Assembly (NCBI RefSeq): GCF_039871975.1
Contig: NZ_JBDPLL010000001.1
DNA from: Trichormus_B sp936914905
Lineage (GTDB): Bacteria > Cyanobacteriota > Cyanobacteriia > Cyanobacteriales > Nostocaceae
Length of the DNA stretch: 64,000 bases
Direction: 5' to 3' (one strand)
Below, piece after piece: positions 55,278-64,000 of the stretch (position 1 is its first letter; each line of letters starts with the position of its first letter). Under the pieces are notes generated by a model that had not been told where the DNA came from, ran no database searches, and was given only the letters and a program-made list of their open reading frames with translations. Position numbers and translations under genes: made by a program.

Positions 55278-56012
55278 TCAACTATCCTCATCATGGTGTT
55301 GATTTTTTAGGGTTTGTAGTTGTTGTTCAAGCTTCTCAATTTGGGAAACCAAGGAACGAATTATTCCTGCTTCTATATCAGGTAACTTGCCATGTTCTAG
55401 GGGAGAAAGACGTTTGCTTTGTTTATGGGAAATAATGCGGCCAGGAATACCCACAACGGTAGAGTCTGGAGGAACATCACGTAGCACAATTGAACCTGCA
55501 CCTATACGCACGTGATCGCTAATTTGAATATTTCCCAAAAGCTTCGCACCGGCACCCACAACAACATTATTAGCTAAAGTTGGATGACGTTTACCAATTT
55601 CTTTCCCAGTGCCACCCAGAGTTACACCTTGATAAATAAGTGCATAATCTCCCACAATGGCAGTTTCGCCAATCACAACACCCATGCCATGATCGATAAA
55701 TACACCTTTACCAATTTCCGCACCTGGATTAATTTCAATCCCGGTTAAAAACCTTCCCAAGTGGGAAATTAAACGGGGAATAAAACCCACTTTACCGATG
55801 TGTAACCAGTGCGCGAGACGATGTAAACAAAGAGCATGAAATCCAGGGTAACAAAAGATAACCTCTAACCAACTACGTGCCGCTGGATCACGCTCAAAAA
55901 TGATCCGAAAATCACTCATTAATGGCTCAAAAGAACCGCCAGGACGTTGATTTTGCCGCGAGTCTGTAATTGCAGTTTGGGTTTGACTGGTACTCTCTAA
56001 AGACTGTTGCAT
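55278..56012 (-). CDS. nifP: Serine O-acetyltransferase (NifP/CysE)
   Basis: Makes O-acetylserine for cysteine, the sulfur source of NifS. The hexapeptide-repeat domain is clear: RFLTGIEINPGAEIGKGVFI, DHGMGVVIGETAIVGDYALI, GVTLGGTGKEIGKRHPTLAN and VGAGAKLLGNIQISDHVRIG. The N-terminal helical part has MSDFRIIFERDPAARSWLEV. The start is uncertain: ATG 56012 is used, ATG 55919 would begin at MSDFRII, and TTG 56081 is the far upstream limit. It is the first gene of the nifP-nifV-nifZ-nifT region. The C-terminus has a coiled-coil-like tail (SQIEKLEQQLQTLKNQ). Confidence 0.88.
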   Translation of the reverse strand: MQQSLESTSQTQTAITDSRQNQRPGGSFEPLMSDFRIIFERDPAARSWLEVIFCYPGFHALCLHRLAHWLHIGKVGFIPRLISHLGRFLTGIEINPGAEIGKGVFIDHGMGVVIGETAIVGDYALIYQGVTLGGTGKEIGKRHPTLANNVVVGAGAKLLGNIQISDHVRIGAGSIVLRDVPPDSTVVGIPGRIISHKQSKRLSPLEHGKLPDIEAGIIRSLVSQIEKLEQQLQTLKNQHHDEDS

Positions 56013-56104
56013 CGGTACTGTCTGGTTAAAAGAGCCATGTTGTATTTTTCTGCTTATATCAGGTGACGCGAAAGGAGACAAAACAGCAGATACCGATTGG
56101 ATCT

Positions 56105-56258
56105 ATTGAATTTATTACGATTGTACTCAATAGGTTTAAGCCCCTATTGTACCCCTATTGTACAGAAGGTTACATTTTTTGTTGGGGTAGGGGTACTAGT
56201 TTTTTATCACAGGGGTACTGGTATTTTTGGGGTAGGGTTTGAGATTTTTTGTACTCAA
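56105..56258 (-). promoter_or_regulatory. Shared nif upstream element, copy B (upstream of nifP/cysE)
   Basis: A 154-bp segment with direct TTGTACTCA words at 56121 and 56249, spacing 128 bp, against 127 bp in copy A. The blocks ATTTATTACGATTGTACTCA and GGGTACTGGTATTTTTGGGG match copy A closely. It ends 93 bp before the cysE ATG used here. Confidence 0.5.
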
Positions 56259-56281
56259 GATAGATCTATGTTGCTTATGAG

Positions 56282-56694
56282 ACTTTCAGCGATTTAAGCA
56301 AGATATTTTCAGATATATTAAGTTCTACTCTTATGCTCAGAAACATCACCTTTATGACAGGAAATATAGGCTTTATGTATTTGCTGCTACTATTATTAGT
56401 ATTAATAGAGTAGAGTTTTGGTAGCCAAAAACCGGATTTCTTTATTTTGTTTTAGGATTTGTTTGCTTTATGTGCGATTATTTTAAAATAAAAATACGGA
56501 GAGTAAAAGTTCGGAAATTATAGAGTTTATCTAGGTGCTTATGGTATAATCTAAAAAATGACGAACACCACAAGACTTATGCTCAAAATAGTCCAAGGTA
56601 TTTATCGAGACAGACAGATTAAATTTACCGAACTTCCCAAAGATGTAAACAATAGATAAGTTAGATAAGTTTTTTTTGTACTGCTGAGGCAACT
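56282..56694. other. Intergenic stretch
   Basis: No gene recognised. The word CCCCTATTGTACC lies just left of it; A/T-rich runs otherwise. Confidence 0.35.
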
Positions 56695-57225
56695 ATGCAA
56701 TCTCCTATCCTCACCAACCCATTAGACCATTTTCTTCAGCAACCCAATATTGAAGCCTCTCCTTCTTGGGAGTTAAGGGGCGACAAAGAACCTAAGGAGC
56801 TTCCTGTATAAGGGTTATGGCCTTTAGACCCTACTGATAAAATGTCCACTTATTGCGAATAAAAATTGATGAGTTGTTCCATTAACAAGACCATTATCTT
56901 CCTATCTTCAGGGTTTATACTGACGTAGCCGCCTGATGACTTCACAGTTAACTGTCAATAAGCACCGTTTTTTTTATCAATCTTTTCAAGGGATCTATCA
57001 CGTAAAACCTCTGTCCTGTGATGGTTTTACCTTCCTTGTCGCCCCCTCAAGGGAGGGTATTTATCCAGGGACAAGCCCAGCAACAACGCATGCCAACGCT
57101 ATTTCATTCCCGCCTCCAACGTAACCTTGTTAATGCCATCAATAGCCAAACTACCGCCTACGAAGCTATTCAAGAACTCCAGTGTATCCTACCTCCCATG
57201 TCTCCCGTACCTGATATGGTAATAA
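56695..57225 (+). pseudogene. Uma2-family gene split by MITE E
   Basis: The N-terminus MQSPILTNPLDHFLQQPNIE with ASPSWEL is followed by a 269-bp MITE (56777-57045), after which the domain resumes in another frame as QQQRMPTLFHSRLQRNLVNA and YEAIQELQCILPPMSPVPD. The remaining C-terminus is missing because the helicase remnant starts at 57226. The Uma2 fold carries the catalytic Asp near PVPD. It is non-functional. Confidence 0.7.
56777..57045. mobile_element. MITE family E (269 bp)
   Basis: Inverted terminal repeat GGGGCGACAAAGAA at the left and TTCCTTGTCGCCCC at the right. No transposase frame inside. It interrupts the Uma2 gene. A single copy was seen in this window. Confidence 0.65.
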
Positions 57226-58440
57226 GCTAAAAATTTGTTGAGCCAAAGCAGTAGGAGAAAGCGCCCCCGTTGCGGCTAAAATACTCATTATTTGATGATA
57301 AAGCAAACTTAAAGGACATTTGATTGGCTGAATTGGTTCAATCGAACGTTCTTCTAAATAAAGTTGAATAGTAGAAATACCCGGGCAACTTTTGCAGTGT
57401 ATTTATTGTGGTAATGAAGTTTCTGCTAATGGTTTTTCTTCTGCACAAATAAAATGCATATCCGCAGACTCTCCCCGGCTGCCACTTCTTCCCAATCTTT
57501 GTGAAAAACTAGCAACAGATAAAGGCGATTCTAACTGAATAACTCTTTCTAAATAACCAATATCTATACCTAATTCTAATTCTAGAGTCAAAGTTGCAGC
57601 AGTTACAGCCAGAGTATTACGTTCAAGCATAGCGTTTTCAGCAGTTTGTCTATCTTCAGTCGGCAGAAATACTACTGTGAGGGACATAATATATATCTGT
57701 AAATCCTTCTGTTCTGGCGATTTGATGCAAAGAAGAAACAATAGATTCTTTTTGGGTACAGTAGTTAGCAAATATTAGACATTTGCGAGATTTAGTGATC
57801 TTAGAAATATATTTATCATAATCTAATTTGTCAGATTCTTTCTCCAGATAAGAATGTTCTACAGCCAGTTTGAGTTGCCGATTTACAGATTCAATCTTTG
57901 GTGTAATTACTGGCTTTCCTATTCCTGACCTTAACCATTTTTTACCCATTGAGTAATCACCGAGAGTTGCGGATAAACCAATGCGTCGAGGTCGGGTTCT
58001 GGTTAATTTTGCTAAACGTTATTATTCACAAATAATTTGATAACCTCTTTCTGAACCCATAAGGGCGTGAATTTCATCAAAAATGACAAAACGTAAATTA
58101 CCAAACAATTCTATTAATTTCTTATGTTTGTTAATTAATAAACTTCCTAGAGATTCTGGTGTAATTTACAGAATACCTTGAGGATTTTTTAAAAGTTGGT
58201 TTTTGTGACTTTAAGGAACATCACTATACTAAGAATATACAGATATATCTGCGGTTTGTAATAAATCATTGAGCCGTGCAAATTGGGCATTCATTAAAGC
58301 TTTGATAGGACTAATATACAATATCCCGATTGTGGTAGCGGGGGTTTCTTGTAGTAACGTTAAAACTGTTAAAGATGCAGCTTCTGTTTTTCCGGCAGGG
58401 GTGGCCACAGCAACTAGTAAATGATTATATATATTAAATA
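57226..58440 (-). pseudogene. Lhr-like DEAD/DEAH-box helicase, 5' truncated and frameshifted
   Basis: Superfamily 2 motifs are present in order on the minus strand: Walker A AVATPAGKTEAASLTVLTLL at 58420, the Ib region FARLNDLLQTADISV, motif II VIFDEIHALMGSERGYQIIC, motif III RRIGLSATLGDYS. Later motifs are ISKITKSRKCLIFANYCTQK (IV), VTAATLTLELELGIDIGYLE (V) and SFSQRLGRSGSRGESADMHF (VI). The Lhr-like C-terminus continues with VQLYLEE-type words to 57226. At least four frameshifts or stops occur, and the N-terminus is lost at 58440. BrxHI of type 2 BREX is an Lhr-like helicase; here it would pair with the BrxD-like ATPase at 61666. Confidence 0.75.
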
Positions 58441-58519
58441 CAGCATAATAAATAGCAATATATGCTGATACATAACTTACATATTGACAAAGTAGTAAAA
58501 TAGTGTAGTGATAAGAAAT

Positions 58520-59270
58520 GTCATCTACTTAGCAGGTATCGGAGAATTAGAGAAATAACTAAACCTTCTACAGTAAAATCCAATCTGGAACATTACACTC
58601 TGTTGTTGCTATCAGAACCAAAGCATGGGGAACGTTTCACATGACAGTGTGAATAGATTATTGCTCAGAGAGAGATACGAACCGAAAGATTTATTCGATA
58701 CAGTAGGAAAAATCATAAATATAGTAGGAGGGATTTTAAGTGTACATGACACAGTAGTAGGAAAATTGTATAGTGACCCAAAAGATGCAGAATTAATCAG
58801 TTATTTTTGGTCTGGGAAATATCATAAGAGCATTGAAGGAATAAATTCAATTACACTGTAGTACAGTGATGTGTATGGAAATTCAGTACCAATAAATTAC
58901 AGAATATACGACAAAAAGGAGGGAAAGACTAAGAACGATTATTTTCAGGAAATGCTCAAGGAAGTGATTGATTGGAGTGTAAAACCAAGAATAGTTACAG
59001 GAGACAGTTGGTATTCAGGGGTAGAAAGCTTCAAATTTTTAAAGAACCAGAAATTGGGTTTTCTATTTGGGATTGAGAAAAATAGAAGCGTATCAAATAA
59101 ACCGGAAAAGTATTATCCATTAAGGAGTTTAGAAATTCTCGATGAAGGTTTAATAACTGATTTGAGAGCATTTAGATTGATCGAATTGTTTAGGCAAGAC
59201 TTCAAAAAAGAAGACTCTAGAGACTATATAGTGTATCTACCAGATGAAGAAGCTCTCAATCAAATCACCA
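58520..59270 (+). pseudogene. IS701-family transposase, N-terminal and central part
   Basis: Words DSVNRLLLRERYEPKDLFDT, VGGILSVHDTVVGKLYSDPK with the first catalytic Asp, WSGKYHKSIEGINSITL, VPINYRIYDKKEGKTKNDYF and PRIVTGDSWYSGVESFKFLK with the second Asp match IS701. One stop follows SITL at 58859. The frame breaks at EALNQIT, directly at a 58-bp palindrome. The C-terminal part resumes 1.46 kb later at 60735. Confidence 0.8.
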
Positions 59271-59328
59271 CTCATTGCTCAACCTCATACACTCAGCGAT
59301 CGCTGAGTGTATGAGGTTGAGCAATGAG
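59271..59328. repeat. 58-bp perfect palindrome centred on HIP1
   Basis: A perfect inverted repeat without loop, from CTCATTGCTCAACCTCATAC to its complement, with GCGATCGC at 59296-59303 in the centre. It begins exactly where IS701 homology ends. Confidence 0.85.
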
Positions 59329-59419
59329 GCTTTGATGGTAAAGTCATTGTAAAAGTAGCAATATTGCCCAAGGAAGGCATGAAGCTTAAGGCCAAAATCA
59401 CACTGACCATTTTACTGCG
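59329..59419. other. Fragment between palindrome and ISAs1 gene
   Basis: About 90 bp with a short frame DGKVIVKVAILPKEGMKLKA and K continuing KITLTIL. Source gene not recognised. Confidence 0.3.
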
Positions 59420-60530
59420 ATGTCAGACCCACTAATAGATCGTATAAAGTAACTAAAGCAACATAAATTGATAGATATTTTGACAATAGCCATCTGTGCA
59501 GTAATCTGCTCCGCAGATAGTTGGGTAGCAATTGAATTGTATGGATGCACAAAATATGAGTGGTTAAAAACGTTTTTAGAGCTACCAAACGGGATATCGT
59601 CACAGGATACATTTGCGCGAGTATTCGCACAATTAAATACGCAGCAATTTCAGTTATGTTTCTTAAACTGGATGAAAACAGTACAAAGCAGGACAGAGGC
59701 TGAAGTTGTGGCAATTGATGGAAAAACTTTATGTGGCTCTCATAATCAAAGTATTGAGCAAAGTCCAATTCAAATAGTGAGTGTATGGGCAACTACAAAT
59801 AAATTAGTGTTAGGACAGGTGAAAGTAGACTCTAAATCGAATCAGATTACAGCCATCCTAGAATTAATCAAAGTTTTAGAGCTTAATCGTTGTATGGTGA
59901 CGATTGATGCAATCCGTTGCCAAAAAGAAATTGTGAAATTAATTACAGAACAAAACGCAGATTATGTAATTTCTTTAAAAAAGAACCAAGGTAAAAGGTA
60001 ATCTGTATGAGTCAGTAGAATAGCTATTTAAGTTAGGGATAAGTACAGGCTTTCAAGAGTTTCAAGATAGCACATATAAAACCAAAGAGACAGACCATGG
60101 TCGTCATGAAATCCGCAATTATATGATGTTATCTCCAATTAGGTTTCAGGTTGACCCTGATTCAGTTTGGTCAAATACAAAAAGTGTTGGAATGGTAGAA
60201 TCTGTCCGACAAGTGGATGCTAAAACAAAAGTAGAGACTCGTTATTTTATTAGTGATGTTGAGGATAATGCCAAACAATCTGCTAATTCTGTCCGCAGTC
60301 ATTAGTCATTGGGGAATAGAAAATTTATTGCATTGGGTATTAGATCTAGCTTTAAAAGAAGATGATTACCGGATTAGGAAAGATAATGCTCCACAAAATT
60401 TTGCAGTGATGCGACAGATAGCAGTCAATCTTTTGGGTAAAGAGAAACCCGTGAAGCGGGGGCTAAAAATAAACAGTTTTTGGCAGCAATAGACAATAAC
60501 TATTTAGAAAGGATTTTAGCTTTAGCATAA
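59420..60530 (+). pseudogene. ISAs1-family transposase, inserted in IS701
   Basis: The frame from ATG 59420 has a TAA at codon 11, then IDILTIAICAVICSADSWVA, the catalytic AEVVAIDGKTLCGSHNQSIE, MVTIDAIRCQKEIVKLITEQ and ADYVISLKKNQGK, where it is frameshifted near 60000. It resumes with YKTKETDHGRHEIRNYMMLS and VRSHWGIENLLHWVLDLALK, the glutamate region, and ends LERILALA at 60530. Upstream and downstream IS701 halves show a nested insertion. Confidence 0.8.
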
Positions 60531-60734
60531 ACTAGCTTGTCAATAATTTAGTTAAAATAGTTACTCATTTATGCCTGGATAATTAGCTAATTTATCCTTA
60601 GACAAGCAAGAGTTATTTTAATATATATAAGTTAATTTGCTCCTTTGCAAAATAATCCATTTATTCTGTTGATCTTTTTGTTAATTCTTGCACTTATTTT
60701 GAAACTCTTAATTAGTTTTTGTTACGAAATAAGG

Positions 60735-60988
60735 TGCGTTTCCCCTGTTGGGGGATTGAACATTTTCAGAGAGCCATCAAACAAGTATGTGGAATTTGTG
60801 GACTTATGGTTAGAGATAGCCAAGCAATTGAAACACAGATATTTCGTTCACTTCAAGCATTTGTTCGTTTAGAAAAAATATGCTCTAAAAATATAATTTC
60901 TAATTGGTATGAATTGCAAATGAACTTATTCACTTTAGTTGTGCGCAACTACATTGTGGATAGTCTTACCAATGCTGGTGCTGCTTAA
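60735..60988 (+). pseudogene. IS701-family transposase, C-terminal part
   Basis: CWGIEHFQRAIKQVCGICGL, VRDSQAIETQIFRSLQAFVR and SNWYELQMNLFTLVVRNYIV continue the IS701 transposase interrupted at 59270; the usual start HWGIE has become CWGIE. It ends at the TAA 60986-60988. Confidence 0.8.
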
Positions 60989-61227
60989 TACTTATTAATG
61001 AGTTCTTTGTCAATGCGTAACTCCTATGCTCTTAGTTCTGTCCAATTGTGAAGATAAATGAACTATTGGATAAATGGTGCAAGTCTAGAGAATGTGCTCT
61101 TACTCATAGATGGAAGAATAATCACAGAATACTATGTTTTACGCTAGTTGCTCACCTAAGTAAGCTTACAGTAACCTAGTAACAAGGAGTTAAGTTATAA
61201 AAGCAACGAAGCTGTAAAGTTAGCAAC

Positions 61228-61660
61228 ATGACAAATCAAAATTTGGGTGATTTTGCCAAAGAAATGCTATTAGTACGTTATGAAGTGCAGCAGCAACTAG
61301 GTAAAAAAACAGGACGGAGGACGCTGCTAACTCATAATTCACAAACTCAAAAACTAGTATTGGTTAAACTACTGAGATTTGATGATGAGTTTCAATGGCA
61401 CGATTTAAAGTTGTTTGAACGCGAAGCTAAAACCCTCAAATCACTTTCTCATCTAGCTATTCCCCGCTATCTAGATTATTTTGAATTAGATACACAAACC
61501 TACAAAGGATTTGCATTAGTACAGAGTTACATTCCTGCTGAATCTTTGGAAACTCAACTGAAGGCAGGACGCAGTTTTAGTGAATAAGAAGTTAAACAGT
61601 TAGCAAAAGCATTACTATAAATTCTGAAATATTTACACAATCAGCAACCACCTGTTATTC
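61228..61660 (+). pseudogene. Serine/threonine protein kinase N-lobe fragment
   Basis: From ATG 61228: LVRYEVQQQLGKKTGRRTLL is the glycine-rich loop region, KLVLVKLLRFDDEFQW the lysine strand and AKTLKSLSHLAIPRYLDYFE the helix C region. TAA at 61585 and a second TAA near 61618 interrupt it. It ends at VIHQS, where the catalytic HRD should begin, and joins the 3' end of the ATPase gene at about 61660. It was a cyanobacterial STK-type kinase; its partner is unknown. Confidence 0.75.
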
Positions 61661-61665
61661 ATCAA

Positions 61666-63036
61666 TCATAAACTAAATTCGGCTGCATCATCATCTAAAT
61701 CACCATCTTGACCTGCTAAGATGGGTTTAAAATTAGCACCGTGAATTAATTCAGTAAATTTCATCTCTGGATTTTGTTAAATAACATTTAACACGCTAAT
61801 AAAATCTCTAATGATTTCCCCTGGTGTCAATAATGCTTCTGCACCCAAGCGATTGATAATTTTTTGGACAAATTCTTTTAAATCACTATTCCTTAATATT
61901 TTTTAATACCCAAAATCAAGAGTATGAATATATGTTAACGCTGTAAAGGTGTGAGTATTTCTGTTTCTGTTAGGGGGTTCAGACGAATCACGGATCCTAT
62001 CTATTCTTGTACATTGGCTTGGGTAACAAATCGGCTTTATTTGGTGCGTCTGCGCCAAGCTTGGTCTGCAAATAGTTCACGATTTGGGTCTTCTAAAAAT
62101 TTTGTTGTTCCACCAATGAAAATACCAATATTTTCAGCTTTACATTTTTACATTGCTTGGTATCATTAAAGATTACTAAAATTCTGTTGTAGTTTTTTTG
62201 ACGAGTAACTGTGGTGGAAATTTGATATAAATTTACAGCTTCATCTACTAAAATTAATAGTCCTCCATAGGCAATTTCGGCGACAAATCTAGCTAATAAG
62301 GCGACAAATCTAGCTAATAATTTGATATAATTAAACCTAGCCTTATTATCAATGATGAAGCGTACTCCTAAAGCTGCCTTAGTTTCAGTTTTCGTGTTAA
62401 ATTCTCCTCTTAACCACCGTAAACAGGCACTTTTTAATTCATCGTCGTCTAAGCGATAGCTCCGCCAATAGGCTATAATGACACTACCAAAATTAAAGTA
62501 GTGAACTAAATCCTCAATATACTGAATTACTTCTCGAATTTTTGTTTCTACTTAGTCATCAAAACCTTCATCATTGGGGCGCATTTGAGTTTCTTTAGCT
62601 ACTTCTTGCTGGATTTTATTAATTCATCCTTCTAATATGGAAACTAAAGCACCACCATCAGATCAGGACGGGTTTTTGTAGCGAGATGACTCATGAATTC
62701 TCGATAGGTTGCTAAACCTTCATTGTGACTTCCTGCTAGTCTGCATTCAGAGGATAAATCAGCATCAGCAACTATAAATCCTTGCTCCATTGCACGGTTA
62801 CGAATAATTTGCAGCATGAAGCTTTTACCTGAGCCGTAGCCACCTATTATAAATCGAAATGCAGCTACACTTTCTGCAATATCATTGAGATTTTGTAATA
62901 TGCCATTGAGTTCTTTTTCTAGACTTACTGCTATATGTTCAATTCCTCTTCTGGGTAGTACTCCTGCACCTAGTGAATTAATTAAAGCAGTGGATACTTT
63001 TTTCGAGGTTTTGAGCTTTGTAATGTAAACTACATT
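61666..63036 (-). pseudogene. BrxC/BrxD-type (DUF2791) P-loop ATPase, broken
   Basis: N-terminal VSTALINSLGAGVLPRRGIE then HIAVSLEKELNGILQNLNDI and Walker A FRFIIGGYGSGKSFMLQIIR are in order at 63000-62820. Next are SECRLAGSHNEGLATYREFM, WLRGEFNTKTETKAALGVRF and the Walker B-like AYGGLLILVDEAVNLYQIST near 62260. The C-terminus is FKPILAGQDGDLDDDAAEFS ending at 61666. Stops interrupt it near 62660, 62560 and 61775, with further breaks around 61900-62160. A 21-bp tandem duplication is noted at 62285-62325. The family includes BREX ATP-binding proteins. Confidence 0.75.
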
Positions 63037-63177
63037 ACTGGATTTTTAATCTCTATTACAAATAGCAAGTATATCATACGCAGTTGGGATATATGTTATT
63101 GGTCGATTTTGACTATCTAAAATCCTAAGTTTATATCAGATATGTCAGCTATTGAGTAAGATTATCATTCTGATTGT

Positions 63178-64000
63178 TTAGGATTGAGTAATTAATTCTT
63201 CATGCTTGGTGATCATTTTTTTCACATTTAGTATATGCTCTTGATAAATTTCAGGTATTTCTGCATCTGTTTTAATAATTAGTTCCCCAAGGGTATGACT
63301 GGCAATTTCATTTATTGCATCCATTAATAAATTTGGCATGGTGATATGTTCTTCGGCGATTTGTTTGATAATAGCTTTGGGATTATCTTGAGCAACTATG
63401 GCTTTTAATACATAAATTTGGTTGGTTGGCAATTTTTCTAGAAAATTACTCCATTCTGGTGGTAAATTATCTGAAGTAGTACTTAAAGAATCTGTAGAAC
63501 TTGAAGAATCTATGGGTTCTAGTATTTCATCAAAAGGAAATAATTCAATATCTTCTTGTATGTTTTTAGTTAATGCTTCCTGATGGAGAGTTTCCATGTT
63601 TTGGAGTAATTCCCAAACTTGGTTTTGCAACAAGTTGCGCTCATCTTGTAATAAAGAAATTTGATTGTGTAATTGGCTAATTTCTGATTGTTGTGCTTGT
63701 TTTCTGGTGTATAGGTCGGTGAGAATATTTTCGAGATTCTCTCTGGCGGTTATTGTATCTGTGAGTAAGTTATTTTGATTTGATACTTTGATTTCTAACT
63801 CGTGAATTTCGATTCTCAGTTCATAAAGTTTTTCGTCTAGTTGGGGTTTAAGTCGATTCATGAGAACTAGGTTATTTTCTATTTCCTGTTTTTCTTGCTT
63901 GAAGGCTTCAACTTGGGCTTGTAGTTGGGTAATTTCTGAACGTGATACGTTACAATTTAGTTCTAGACGGCGTTTTTCTGCTGCGAGTTCAGAGTAAGAA
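63178..64000 (-). CDS. Coiled-coil protein with TerB-C-like domain (5' end outside window)
   Basis: The frame is open from the right edge to TAG-side stop at 63178. The visible N-terminal 150 or so residues are coiled coil (YELRIEIHELEIKVSNQNNL and QISLLQDERNLLQNQVWELL), continuing upstream beyond 63861 without a stop to 64000. A Ser-rich linker (DSSSSTDSLSTTSDN) leads to a globular C-terminus with PPEWSNFLEKLPTNQIYVLK and AIVAQDNPKAIIKQIAEEH, then DAEIPEIYQEHILNVKKMIT, resembling the TerB-C domain of Ter stress systems. It is upstream of, and co-oriented with, the ATPase. Intact so far as visible. Confidence 0.7.
   Translation of the reverse strand, partial: SYSELAAEKRRLELNCNVSRSEITQLQAQVEAFKQEKQEIENNLVLMNRLKPQLDEKLYELRIEIHELEIKVSNQNNLLTDTITARENLENILTDLYTRKQAQQSEISQLHNQISLLQDERNLLQNQVWELLQNMETLHQEALTKNIQEDIELFPFDEILEPIDSSSSTDSLSTTSDNLPPEWSNFLEKLPTNQIYVLKAIVAQDNPKAIIKQIAEEHITMPNLLMDAINEIASHTLGELIIKTDAEIPEIYQEHILNVKKMITKHEELITQS

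Overview
The window looks like the chromosome of a filamentous, heterocyst-forming cyanobacterium of the Nostoc/Anabaena group whose genome is decaying. The evidence is a complete cyanobacterial nif cluster with the heterocyst-type ferredoxin FdxH and HesA/HesB, HIP1 palindromes (GCGATCGC), short tandemly repeated repeats between genes, and cyanobacterial families such as SagB-type nitroreductases, DUF1838 and Uma2. About half of the non-nif genes are broken by in-frame stops, frameshifts, deletions or insertions. This pattern is what is known of the Azolla symbiont 'Nostoc azollae'; the strain assignment is inference.

Layout. 1-20.5 kb is mostly decayed housekeeping and accessory DNA: a ribosome hibernation factor, threonine ammonia-lyase, a reverse transcriptase, ankyrin and SagB-like genes, a SET protein, a NYN/OST-HTH protein, a VOC protein and an SDR. 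A few intact genes lie among them: a hydrogenase maturation protease, a pentapeptide protein, DUF1838, 4-hydroxyphenylpyruvate dioxygenase, a HAD hydrolase, a His-rich double-glycine peptide and a fasciclin protein. A three-repeat CRISPR relic lies at 9.5 kb. 20.5-28.2 kb is a transposon graveyard: ISAzo13, IS66, IS5-like and an unassigned family, plus MITEs. It has a 100-base assembly gap and the remains of a histidine kinase and a DNA methyltransferase, each split by the same MITE family.

28.2-44.3 kb, all on the minus strand, is the nif core, read right to left: nifB-fdxN-nifS-nifU-nifH-nifD-nifK-(broken Mo-nitrogenase C-terminal-like gene)-nifE-nifN-nifX-DUF269-DUF683-nifW-hesA-hesB-fdxH-feoA. 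It encodes dinitrogenase reductase, dinitrogenase, FeMo-cofactor assembly, Fe-S supply and the electron donor. nifD and fdxN are contiguous, without the programmed-excision elements seen in some relatives. At 52.4-56.1 kb a second minus-strand nif group, cysE(nifP)-nifV-nifZ-nifT with small conserved genes, supplies O-acetylserine for cysteine and homocitrate for the cofactor. A ~153-bp sequence is shared upstream of nifB and of cysE/nifP and may be a common regulatory element. Between the groups lie a quinone-oxidoreductase-like gene, decayed genes and two intact exported proteins.

56.7-64 kb holds a broken Uma2 gene split by a MITE, a broken Lhr-like helicase, a nested IS701/ISAs1 insertion with a 58-bp perfect palindrome, a kinase fragment, a broken BrxC/BrxD-type (DUF2791) P-loop ATPase and an open coiled-coil/TerB-C protein running off the right edge. 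Helicase, ATPase and TerB-C protein are co-oriented and look like the remains of one DNA-processing or defence operon.

Selection seems to have kept nitrogen fixation while much of the rest decays. No tRNA or rRNA gene was recognised.
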